IMG/VR virus record: IMGVR_UViG_3300009423_000042
Location: 1 to 20,980 of that record
DNA length: 20,980 nucleotides
Reading direction: 5' to 3' (one strand)
Origin: a virus
Shown here: positions 1-6,708 of the stretch, in pieces
Layout of the letters: each line of letters begins with the position of its first letter
Numbering within the stretch: position 1 is the first letter of the stretch
The notes under the pieces: model-generated
Databases searched by the model: none
What the model saw: only the letters and a program-made list of their open reading frames with translations
Told to the model about the DNA's origin: nothing
Program-made: the position numbers and the translations under genes

Positions 1-260
1 CCTTTTAACCCTATTCACAGCCCTTCTAAGCAACTCAAATATTATTTTGGTGTTATCCTATTACTGAAATTAGAACGTGCAGTACAGAAGCTCTATGTGG
101 GTTATTGACGTAAAACAAGCAATCGGTATTGTAATTACTCCACCCTTGAGATTTCATTCACATTCAATAGTAAAAACTCTTTTTAATAATAAGTGATAAA
201 GTGATTTTGAAAATATAATTAATAAATGAAGTATTGGATTTGATAGATTACTGATGAGTA

Positions 261-339
261 TTTGCCCCCTCTGTTACATTAGATAATGTTAATTGCCTCA
301 ACGAATTGTTGTATTGATTGGTATCTATGCTGGGGCAAA
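261..339. other. Long-range inverted repeat, possible structured RNA
   Basis: TTTGCCCC (261-268) is perfectly complementary to GGGGCAAA (332-339). The closed interior contains two small hairpins: ACATT/AATGT (276-280 with 285-289) and CAAC/GTTG (299-302 with 308-311). The 79-nt size recalls a tRNA, but I see no T-arm TTC motif, D-arm pattern or CCA on either strand, so I do not call a tRNA. The C/G-rich closing stem stands out in this AT-rich DNA. A leftward promoter-like motif about 100 nt away (453-441) would transcribe through it. A chance structure is possible. Confidence 0.25.
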
Positions 340-440
340 GAGAACGTAACTAAGAACATAGGCAATCGAATAGTGGCAGTTATCTGAACCAACTATGGCT
401 ACATAGAAGTTTAGCAATTTAGACAGACTTGCTACTGTTC

Positions 441-453
441 CATAATATAACAA
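441..453 (-). promoter_or_regulatory. Truncated leftward copy of the phage promoter-like motif
   Basis: On the minus strand the sequence reads TTGTTATATTATG. Its first 12 bases are identical to the start of the 15-nt motif found at 1103, 12337, 17139 and 19270. As at three of those sites the motif runs into an ATG (443-441), but here the frame stops after three codons (ATG GAA CAG TAG). If active, it would drive a non-coding leftward transcript through the inverted repeat at 339-261. It may also be a chance or decayed copy. Confidence 0.3.
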
Positions 454-546
454 GAAAGTACTCTTTTCATTTTGGTATTTACTGCTTTTGCTTACAGTTT
501 ATAATACTATTTATCTATTGGGTTATAGATTTTCTTTATAGTACGT

Positions 547-984
547 TTAATAATGTGTGCATATATACCTAACTTGTATTTTATTTAAGATAAACCATTC
601 CCCACGAACTCTTTGGTATTTATATATTTCGTGCAGTTCTTTTTCTATATCTTCATTCCAAACTTTAACCATACTTATTGTTGGTTTTTCACTTTGTAAT
701 GTTTTTTCTCTAAATTTAGGGTTTGTTGACATCCCTATTTTATACATTCCAGTATTAGAATCTTTCATTAGGTATGTTTTAATACCTCTTTTTTTTATAC
801 GCCTTTTAACTAAAGTATTAACTACTAATCTAGTTTCTTTAATATCTTCTATTTTTTGTTCCTCACGTCTATCTTCTACTTGTTGTTGTAATGTGTTTCC
901 CCATAATTTAAGATAATCATATCTTTGTCTTATATCTTCCAATGTTATTAGTCTTTGTTGCATCTTGTTTTTTATTATACTCAT
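547..984 (-). CDS. GIY-YIG superfamily protein, T5orf172/Mug113-like
   Basis: A 145-aa protein, the only leftward gene in the window. The N-terminal half (about 1-66) is charged and helical, ending in a basic stretch (RRIKKRG). The C-terminal half carries the pattern of the T5orf172/Mug113 branch of the GIY-YIG superfamily: YLM (71-73), MYKIGMS (80-86), FREKTLQS (91-98), then a helix with ELHEIYKYQRVRGEWFIL (116-133). The GEWF box near the C-terminus is characteristic. Members of this family are found in many phages and are annotated as DNA-binding or nuclease-like; their exact role is mostly unknown. The gene diverges from the late operon and has its own host-type promoter candidate at 1086-1055. 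A second Met at residue 8 is an alternative start. It could be an early or lysogenic accessory gene, or a mobile endonuclease relic. Confidence 0.75.
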   Translation of the reverse strand: MSIIKNKMQQRLITLEDIRQRYDYLKLWGNTLQQQVEDRREEQKIEDIKETRLVVNTLVKRRIKKRGIKTYLMKDSNTGMYKIGMSTNPKFREKTLQSEKPTISMVKVWNEDIEKELHEIYKYQRVRGEWFILNKIQVRYICTHY

Positions 985-1054
985 TATTAAACTTAAAGAA
1001 CATTCTCAAGTCCTTTTTTATATACTTATTTGCTCTTTTCTTATATTTCATTCG

Positions 1055-1086
1055 GCAATATACAAAAAATATTCCATATAGCAAAA
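1055..1086 (-). promoter_or_regulatory. Host-type promoter candidate for the leftward gene
   Basis: Read leftward, TTTTG (1086-1082) is followed after exactly 19 nt by TATATTGC (1062-1055). This is close to the Bacteroidota housekeeping promoter pattern TTG - about 19-21 nt - TAnnTTTG, lacking one T in the -7 box. Transcription would start near 1050, giving a leader of roughly 65 nt before the ATG at 984. It lies back to back with the phage-type motif at 1103-1117 that faces right, so the two divergent units appear to use different promoter classes. Confidence 0.4.
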
Positions 1087-1102
1087 TGAAATCGATAGTT
1101 TT

Positions 1103-1117
1103 TTGTTATATTATTAT
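1103..1117 (+). promoter_or_regulatory. Recurrent late-promoter-like motif, copy 1
   Basis: TTGTTATATTATTAT, preceded by a T run from 1099. The same 15 bases occur at 12337-12351, 17139-17153 and 19270-19284. It sits at the start of the whole rightward block. Its last two bases are the first two of the tail-chaperone ATG (1116-1118), so if it is a promoter the transcript is leaderless or nearly so. There is no TTG box about 19-21 nt upstream as in a host promoter. Confidence 0.6.
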
Positions 1118-1841
1118 GACAAAAGAGTTTGAAATATCTATACCCAAAGATTTAGGTGGTATATCGCTTAGACAATATCAGCAGTATTTAAAGATGCACG
1201 ATAGATGGGATAAGGAAGATGAGGTTTATTTTAAGACTAAGGTGCTACAGATATTCTGCGGTCTTAATATAGATGATACCTATAAGATACCTATTGTTAA
1301 GTTCAATAGCGTTATAGAACACGTTTTAGAGTGCTTTAAGGAAGAAACTCCGCTAGTAAAGAAGTTTACTATGACAGGAAAGAATAAAGCAGGTGATGAC
1401 ACTAAGGTTGAGTTTGGCTTTATACCTAAGTTAGATGATATGACCTTTGGTGAGTTTATAGACTTGGAGAAATACATCTCTGATTGGCAAACTATGCACA
1501 AGGCTATGGCGGTTTTATTTAGACCAGTGTATCATAGTAAGAAGGAGTTCTATGAGATTAACGAATATGAAGGTAGTGATAAGTATTCAGAGGTAATGTT
1601 AGATATGCCTGTTGATGTTGCTATTGGTGCGATGGTTTTTTTTTATCGTTTAGGGAGCAAATTACCACTTCTTACGATGGACTATTTACAAAGAGTGATG
1701 AAGGCGGAGGGAGTGCCACAGACGCTCAAGCCAATTTTGGGAGAAAATGGGGATGGTATCAATCGATACATACACTTGCTCAAGGAGATGTCAGAAGATT
1801 CGATGAGGTTACAAAAACAAGGGTTCACGAATGTTTTATGA
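1116..1841 (+). CDS. Tail assembly chaperone, frame-0 product (gpG-like)
   Basis: A 241-aa protein beginning MTKEFEISIPKDLGGISLRQYQQYLKM. The frame is open upstream to 942, but I chose ATG 1116: the upstream extension is hydrophobic and unlike phage protein, the motif at 1103 abuts this ATG, and N-termini of the type 'I(P)KDL..ISLRQYQ(Q/K)YLK' are familiar from flavobacterial phages. The middle has the shape of the Bacteroidota tail-chaperone family (MTFGEFIDLEKYISDWQTMHKAMAVLFRPV, within about 111-140), followed by a late MVFFYRLG segment. It should bind the tape measure during tail assembly. The gene contains a T9 run at 1636-1644, after which a second, -1 frame is also coding-like (separate entry). 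Its last codons overlap that frame. The tape measure, usually next door, lies 8.5 kb downstream. Confidence 0.7.
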   Translation: MTKEFEISIPKDLGGISLRQYQQYLKMHDRWDKEDEVYFKTKVLQIFCGLNIDDTYKIPIVKFNSVIEHVLECFKEETPLVKKFTMTGKNKAGDDTKVEFGFIPKLDDMTFGEFIDLEKYISDWQTMHKAMAVLFRPVYHSKKEFYEINEYEGSDKYSEVMLDMPVDVAIGAMVFFYRLGSKLPLLTMDYLQRVMKAEGVPQTLKPILGENGDGINRYIHLLKEMSEDSMRLQKQGFTNVL

Positions 1842-1909
1842 TGCTAGATTACGAGAAAGATAAGGTGAGTTTAGAAAATAAGTTAATGAAACAGAGTTTT
1901 AACAGATAA
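1116..1909 (+). CDS. Tail assembly chaperone, -1 frameshift product (gpGT-like)
   Basis: Predicted product: residues 1-176 from frame 0 (1116-1643), then a -1 slip on the T9 run and 88 codons in the -1 frame (1643-1906, stop 1907-1909), 264 aa in total. The -1 frame has no stop from the slip to 1907. It encodes a low-complexity linker (DEGGGSATDAQANFG) and then KWGWYQSIHTLAQGDVRRFD, EVTKTRVHECFMMLDYEKDK and VSLENKLMKQSFNR. That 'GWYQSI..LA.GD...FDEVTK' pattern is what I know from tail-chaperone C-termini in Bacteroidota phages, and it makes no sense in frame 0. This matches the lambda G/GT arrangement, where a -1 shift makes a minor extended chaperone. The extension ends 2 nt before the next gene. 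Alternatives are a sequencing indel in the T run, or translation of the -1 frame only from ATG 1838, but the coding signal begins well upstream of that ATG. Confidence 0.65.
1636..1644 (+). promoter_or_regulatory. Slippery T9 run for programmed -1 frameshift
   Basis: Nine consecutive T bases. In frame 0 they are read GTT TTT TTT TAT, which gives the canonical X XXY YYZ heptamer T TTT TTT. After a one-base backward slip the next codon is TTA at 1643, entering the open -1 frame. I did not identify a clear downstream pseudoknot by eye. Confidence 0.6.
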
Positions 1910-1911
1910 TA

Positions 1912-2364
1912 ATGAATAATTTCTATAAAATACTAGATGAACTAAGAGAATACTTGATATTGTCTAGTTTTACCAATAAAGTTACCTTTGGAGAGGTTGA
2001 ACAGGTGGATTTGGACAAAAAGACCAATTTTCCGTTAGTACACTTGAATATTGAAGATGCTCTTATAGACGAGAATTATATTGATTTTACGGTCAATATC
2101 ATAGCAGCAGACATACTAGATATTAGTAAAGAACAGGTTGCAGACCAGTTTTTAGGCAGTAATAACCTACAAGATGTATTAAATAGCCAATTAAAGGTGC
2201 TTACAGATGTTAACAACTTCTTTAGACGCAATGATTATAGAGAAAGTGGTATAACGATAGTAGATTCTAGTAGAGTAACGCCATTTTTAGACAAATTTAA
2301 CAATGAATTAGCAGGATGGGAAGGAACTATCACATTACGCTCGTTAATGCAGGATAAATGTTAA
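1912..2364 (+). CDS. Tail terminator / tail completion-like protein
   Basis: A 150-aa protein starting MNNFYKILDELREYLI, with VTFGEVEQVDLDKKTNFPLVHLNI at 24-47 and a C-terminal LAGWEGTITLRS. The 'VTFG..... DL.K.T.FPL.H' pattern followed by an alternating hydrophobic beta strand region is what I recognise from small connector or tail-completion proteins of Bacteroidota phages. Size and position next to a gp10-like protein fit a neck component that stops tube polymerisation or joins head and tail. The start is 2 nt after the stop of the frameshift extension. The 3' end overlaps the next gene by 7 nt, so the two are translationally coupled. No catalytic motif is present; the exact neck role is inference. 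Confidence 0.6.
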   Translation: MNNFYKILDELREYLILSSFTNKVTFGEVEQVDLDKKTNFPLVHLNIEDALIDENYIDFTVNIIAADILDISKEQVADQFLGSNNLQDVLNSQLKVLTDVNNFFRRNDYRESGITIVDSSRVTPFLDKFNNELAGWEGTITLRSLMQDKC

Positions 2365-2888
2365 GAACGCACACAAAAAGGATATTAGAAGAGTTTTACC
2401 AAGATGTATTTACTCAAGCAGAAAGAAATCTGCCTAAATTCTCTGGTGAGTTAAAGAATAGTTTTAAAGGTAAGGTAAAAGAGAGTAAAAACTCTATACA
2501 GCTTGATATGACGATGGCTGATTATGGTTTTTGGCAAGAAGAAGGTGTTAGAGGTGTTGGAGGTGTAAGAAAAACCACAAGTAGGTTTAATAAAAGGAAT
2601 AATAAGGGTAAAATGTGGAAGCAGAATGGTAAAGGGAGTAGATTCTCTTTTAAATCACCTGCTATTAGCTTAAAACCTGACACAACACATAGAGGAATAA
2701 AATTATGGGCGAATAGTAAAGGATTAAACCCTTATGCTGTTGCTAGAAGTATAGCTATGCAAGGATTAAAACCGAGTAGATTTATGACAAGAGCATTAGA
2801 AAGTGAATTTAAGACGCTACCTAATGAATTAACAGAAGCATACGGATTAGATATAGATGATTTCTTAGACTTTAACGCAAAAAGATAA
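2358..2888 (+). CDS. HK97 gp10-like head-tail / minor tail protein
   Basis: A 176-aa basic protein. Helical N-terminus (LRTHTKRILEEFYQDVFTQAERN), then SGELKNSFKGKV, and the typical YGFWQEEGVRGVGGVRK segment (about 56-72), followed by an RFSFKS stretch, GLNPYAVARSIAMQGLKPSRF and MTRALESEF near the C-terminus. The 'fW.eEGv.g......F.fks...P......i...G.kp..F...a' layout is that of gp10-like proteins, which act at the head-tail interface or in tail completion. The ATG lies inside the end of the upstream gene (7-nt overlap). The basic charge is consistent with contact with DNA or with the acidic neck. Confidence is good for the family and moderate for the precise location. Confidence 0.65.
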   Translation: MLRTHTKRILEEFYQDVFTQAERNLPKFSGELKNSFKGKVKESKNSIQLDMTMADYGFWQEEGVRGVGGVRKTTSRFNKRNNKGKMWKQNGKGSRFSFKSPAISLKPDTTHRGIKLWANSKGLNPYAVARSIAMQGLKPSRFMTRALESEFKTLPNELTEAYGLDIDDFLDFNAKR

Positions 2889-2908
2889 TATAAAAAGCAT
2901 ATAATAAA

Positions 2909-4963
2909 ATGGCAGACCAAAAATTAACAGAGAGAAGTTCAATAAGTTCATCGAAAGATGATTCTTATGTTCATATTGTACAAGATGGAGCATCTCTAAA
3001 ACAAACGAAGGGAAACTTCCTTAGAGAAGATAGGGGACGAATAACTGATTTAGAGGTGACAAAATTCTCTAACACTACAAGAATTAATAATTTAGAAAGC
3101 AACCAGTATAGTGGTGTTATCACCTATGAAACATTAGCAATATTACAAGCGGTAACAGGTATCGAAAACACTTCATACAAGGTAACAAATGACCCTGACA
3201 CATCGTTAAATGGATATTACCATTGGTCTGGGAGTGCTTATGTTAAAGATGCTGAATCAGCTAATGGAGTTGTTGAAAGTGGAGAAGTAGAAGCTGTTGA
3301 TGGAGGTGAAGTTTTTGATTATACAGGTAAATTCGGTACTGGTCGATTAAAATCAACAGAAAGTGTTTTAGTTGGGAATTATATAAATCCATCAGGTGTT
3401 TTATCAACACAGGTAGGGTTTAAAGTAAAATCATACACTTGTTCTGTTGGTGAAGAATTAGTTGTGGCGGGTATTTGTGGTGGAGCAGTTGCACAACACG
3501 CTTTCTATTCGGATAGTGGATTAACGAATCTTATAGAGGTAGGAGATGACAATGGAATTAGTTCGGTTGTTAACGAGATTAATTATATTGTTAAAGTTCC
3601 TGCATCAGCTAATTATATAGCTTTAACTGAAAAGATTACAGAGGGAGAAATGTTTTGTTATGATTTAGCAGGTTCTCAAAATGTGTTGGAAGATATAATT
3701 GCTGAAAACAATACAAACAATTCAGAAAACAAGACTTATCAAACGATAGATAATTCTTTTACTACTATAGCTAATTCTTACTTATCAAACACAGGTGTTT
3801 TATCTTCTTTATCTAATTTTGAGGTAAAAAAGTATGCTGTTACAGAAGGAGATTATTATAAAATAGATAGCTACAATAATGGAAATATTGCGGTGTACGC
3901 TTTTTATTCGGATAGTGGACTAACAACATTGGTTGAATTAGGTCAGGTATTCGCTGGGGTAGATTCTTTTAATGGGATTATAAAAGTTCCAACAGGTGCA
4001 ACTTATTTAGGCACTACAACTAGAACGAGTGACAGTCAATGGTACACAAATACATATGTTCAAAATAATGTGGATGTAGATTTAACCATAATAAATGAAA
4101 CTCTTAGTGATTTATCTAATAAAATAATCAACGCTTACGGAGATTCCTTAACTTTTGGAGCAGGTGGTGGTGGAACTACTTACTTAACTGTGTTAGAAGG
4201 ATTATTAGGTAGCGATTATTCTTATAATAATTTAGGAGTTGGAGGTGAAACTTCACAAACTATTGGATTTAGACAAGGCGGAATACCTGCCTTATTAGAA
4301 AACAATGTATCATTACCAGCAGATACATCAAAAGTTGCTATCGGTACAACAAACGATAGCGGATTAATATCTGTGTGGAATGGCTTAACTGTAAAACCAT
4401 TACAACAAACAACAACGGTTTTAAATCCTGTTTACATCGATAACATAGAGTGTACATTGTCTTATGATGGTGGTACAACTTATAACCTTAATAGGGTTAC
4501 AGCAGGAACAGCAAGAACATTGTATGCTGGTGAAACTGTTTATACAATTAATCAGAGTGAATATAATAATGGGGTTTCTATCATTTACGTTGGAACTAAT
4601 TCGGGAAGTTTTACTGATGAAGCTGACTTGATAGGGCAAATAAAAAGTTTTATAGACTTTACTAAAACTAAAAGATATATTGTAGTTGGTATTCATTATA
4701 GCTCTACTTTCTCGGCTTTTGATAATTTAGAAGCTGAAATGTATAAGGCGTTTGGTAATAAGTACTATAACAACAGAAGGTATATGTTAGGCAATGCGTT
4801 AATTGATGCGGGTATTACACCAACAGCACAAGATGTTATAGATATAGCAGCAGGCAATGTTCCATCTTCATTACTAGCTGATTCCGTACACTTTACAGCA
4901 CAAGGATATGATTTAATAGGAACAAATATTTATAAAATAGGAAAGTATTTAGGATATTGGTAA
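2909..4963 (+). CDS. Tail fibre with C-terminal SGNH/GDSL esterase domain
   Basis: A 684-aa protein. The N-terminus (ADQKLTERSSISSSKDDSYVHIV) is of the virion-attachment type, followed by a knob-like segment around YYHWSGSAYVKDA. Two homologous beta domains follow in tandem, about 147-258 and 281-385; both contain SGVLS/TGVLS near the start and AFYSDSGLT in the middle. The C-terminal domain has SGNH hydrolase blocks: block I GDSLT with Ser413, block II GVGGE with Gly445/446, block III TTND with Asn482, and block V DSVHF with Asp658 and His661. All four catalytic positions are present, so it is probably active. Known phage SGNH domains of this kind deacetylate bacterial surface polysaccharides; the substrate here is unknown. 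No signal peptide, as expected for a virion protein. The gene sits between the gp10-like and baseplate-like genes. Confidence 0.8.
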   Translation: MADQKLTERSSISSSKDDSYVHIVQDGASLKQTKGNFLREDRGRITDLEVTKFSNTTRINNLESNQYSGVITYETLAILQAVTGIENTSYKVTNDPDTSLNGYYHWSGSAYVKDAESANGVVESGEVEAVDGGEVFDYTGKFGTGRLKSTESVLVGNYINPSGVLSTQVGFKVKSYTCSVGEELVVAGICGGAVAQHAFYSDSGLTNLIEVGDDNGISSVVNEINYIVKVPASANYIALTEKITEGEMFCYDLAGSQNVLEDIIAENNTNNSENKTYQTIDNSFTTIANSYLSNTGVLSSLSNFEVKKYAVTEGDYYKIDSYNNGNIAVYAFYSDSGLTTLVELGQVFAGVDSFNGIIKVPTGATYLGTTTRTSDSQWYTNTYVQNNVDVDLTIINETLSDLSNKIINAYGDSLTFGAGGGGTTYLTVLEGLLGSDYSYNNLGVGGETSQTIGFRQGGIPALLENNVSLPADTSKVAIGTTNDSGLISVWNGLTVKPLQQTTTVLNPVYIDNIECTLSYDGGTTYNLNRVTAGTARTLYAGETVYTINQSEYNNGVSIIYVGTNSGSFTDEADLIGQIKSFIDFTKTKRYIVVGIHYSSTFSAFDNLEAEMYKAFGNKYYNNRRYMLGNALIDAGITPTAQDVIDIAAGNVPSSLLADSVHFTAQGYDLIGTNIYKIGKYLGYW

Positions 4964-4974
4964 AATAAACAACA

Positions 4975-6708
4975 ATGAGTAAGATAAACACAAGAAGTCC
5001 ATATTTTTTAACATATAATGACGCAAACATTACGAGTGCGGTATTGGACTTATACATATACACAGGAGTATCGGTAACGACAATGGAAGAGGTGATGTAT
5101 TCAATAGAAACGGATGCTTACAACGGGGTTGTGTCTTTTGAGATAAGCCAACTAATAGCAGATTACATAGATGTTACTTTTGATGGTGGTTTTAGTTCAA
5201 ATGTAGTGTGGGTAAATTACCAAGTAACAAAAACTATAAGTAATGTTGCTAGTACACCAGAAACACCAATTACAAGACCTGTTTTCGATGGTATGGGTTA
5301 TTTTGAAGATGGTGCAAACCCACAATTATCTGATAGAGTATTACAATCAAATAAAACCATCTATTCTTATAATGGCAACATATTTAATCTACCTATCCAA
5401 CAAGATAACCTAGATTACGTTGATTTAATGTATCAAGGAGAAGAAGTTGGAAAGGTGGTTGCGGAGGCAGGTCAAAACCTAATTCTTTATAGTGAACAAG
5501 CTGATAATGCTGTATGGAGTAAAGAGTATATTGATGTTACTGCTGACGATATAACTTATCCTAGTGGTGGTTATTTTGGAGATAAATTAATAAGTGCAGA
5601 TACATCAGGAGTTTCAAGACAGTTTTACATTAATCAACTCGTATCTAAAGCGAGTTCACCTTTAGCTTACACTTGGAGTTGTTACGTAAAAACAGATGAA
5701 CGTAGCTACGTAAGATTCGGTATATATGATGGAGCAAGGACTAACGGTGCTGTTATAAATTTTTGGATAACTGGTAGTTTTTTCGCTTCACCTGTTGAAG
5801 TAGGCGGATTTACTGCTGATGATTGGGGGTTTACAGATGAAGGTAATGGATGGAGTAGAGTATGGATAACAGTGACTACTGATAGTTCTAATAGTATTAG
5901 ACCAGATGTTCAACTATTAAATGAGCAAAATGAGCAAATTAGTTTCGCAGGAGATGGAGTAAGCGGACTTCATATAAGAGGTATGCAACTTCAAGAAGGT
6001 GCTTTAGGTACTTATGTAGAAACAACAAGTTCTATCGTTGATAGTGTTGGAGGAACAACATATCCTTTAAGAGAATACTTTACGCCTACAACAGCTAGTG
6101 GTGATGTTATAAGATATGTTTCTTATACTAATCCTAAGAAATGTAATACAACTGCTAATTACTTATTTGAAGATAGAAACAACTACTTGTTTGAAGATGC
6201 TAATAACTACATATTTGATGATGCCACAGAAGTAGATGCTATGAAAATAACATATACAGACGCATCAACAGAAACTATTAAGATAAAGAACATAAGTGAG
6301 AATAAACACACACCATATAGACTTACTTTCGTAAATAAGTACGGTGCTTTACAAAGCGTATGGATGTTTAAGCGTAGTGATTTATCTATGAGTGTAGAGA
6401 ATGAGAATTACAGAGGCTTTTTATATAATGGTAGTTCTTATAGTGTATCAGAGCATCAATATAGAAATTACAACATAAAAGCAAGGGAAACAATCTCTTT
6501 AAATAGTGGTTTCTACACAGAAGATTATAACGAGGTGTTTAGACAGCTATTACTTAGTGAAAGAGTTTGGATAGATTATAAAGACCAAATATTACCAGTA
6601 AACATTAAATCTAAAGAGTTGTCATTTAAGACACAAGTTAACGACAAGTTAATTGATTACAAGATAGATTTTGAGTTTGCTTTTGACAAGATAAACAACG
6701 TATTTTAA
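4975..6708 (+). CDS. Large tail/baseplate protein with inserted carbohydrate-binding-like domain
   Basis: A 577-aa protein in three parts. The N-terminal part (1-165; INTRSPYFLTYNDANITSAV and so on) and the C-terminal part (about 420-577, ending ...IDYKIDFEFAFDKINNVF) belong to a tail protein type I know from flavobacterial phages, of undefined function. Between them, about 167-355, is a jelly-roll-like module: NLILYSEQADNAVWSK at its start, WSCYVKTDERSYVRFG in the middle and LHIRGMQLQEGALGTYVETT at its end. That 'NLL.YSE....W.K ... G.QLE.G....Y..T' layout is a common phage virion module thought to bind glycans. A triple 8-residue repeat (395-418) links the module to the C-terminal part. The stop overlaps the next start by 1 nt (TAATG), so it is coupled to the 731-aa protein. 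No enzyme motif seen. Confidence 0.6.
   Translation: MSKINTRSPYFLTYNDANITSAVLDLYIYTGVSVTTMEEVMYSIETDAYNGVVSFEISQLIADYIDVTFDGGFSSNVVWVNYQVTKTISNVASTPETPITRPVFDGMGYFEDGANPQLSDRVLQSNKTIYSYNGNIFNLPIQQDNLDYVDLMYQGEEVGKVVAEAGQNLILYSEQADNAVWSKEYIDVTADDITYPSGGYFGDKLISADTSGVSRQFYINQLVSKASSPLAYTWSCYVKTDERSYVRFGIYDGARTNGAVINFWITGSFFASPVEVGGFTADDWGFTDEGNGWSRVWITVTTDSSNSIRPDVQLLNEQNEQISFAGDGVSGLHIRGMQLQEGALGTYVETTSSIVDSVGGTTYPLREYFTPTTASGDVIRYVSYTNPKKCNTTANYLFEDRNNYLFEDANNYIFDDATEVDAMKITYTDASTETIKIKNISENKHTPYRLTFVNKYGALQSVWMFKRSDLSMSVENENYRGFLYNGSSYSVSEHQYRNYNIKARETISLNSGFYTEDYNEVFRQLLLSERVWIDYKDQILPVNIKSKELSFKTQVNDKLIDYKIDFEFAFDKINNVF
6157..6228 (+). repeat. Triple 24-nt coding repeat
   Basis: Three consecutive 8-residue units in the 577-aa tail protein: NYLFEDRN, NYLFEDAN and NYIFDDAT (residues 395-418). 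The DNA units are similar but not identical, so the repeat is maintained at protein level. It joins the inserted glycan-binding-like module to the conserved C-terminal part and is probably a structural linker. Confidence 0.75.

Larger units (their letters stand above)
1..546. other. Intergenic region without a convincing gene
   Basis: No reading frame here looks like a protein. The longest rightward one I followed (286-387, 33 codons) has no family resemblance and no neighbour it couples to. The region contains an 8-bp long-range inverted repeat (261-268 with 332-339), a truncated leftward copy of the recurrent promoter-like motif (453-441), and a small AT-rich hairpin (513-530). It lies downstream of the leftward gene at 547-984, so it may hold that gene's 3' end, a non-coding RNA or a genome-end or replication signal. 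None of these can be shown from the sequence alone. Confidence 0.6.

Noticed and set aside
261-339. tRNA gene
   Set aside because: Size and the closing stem fit, but there is no T-arm TTC signature, D-arm pattern, plausible anticodon arm or CCA on either strand.
286-387. 33-aa rightward ORF in the left gene-free region
   Set aside because: No family resemblance, Cys/Trp-rich composition unlike its surroundings, no coupling to a neighbour, and it overlaps the inverted repeat.
513-534. Terminator hairpin ATCTAT-6 nt-ATAGAT followed by TTTTC
   Set aside because: The T run is on the rightward strand, where no gene ends; read leftward, as needed for the gene at 547-984, it is followed by A-rich sequence. 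The stem is short and AT-rich.
942-1115. N-terminal extension of the tail chaperone from ATG 942
   Set aside because: The extension is a hydrophobic Leu/Phe-rich stretch unlike phage structural proteins, it spans the divergent promoter region, and the phage-type motif sits directly on the ATG at 1116.
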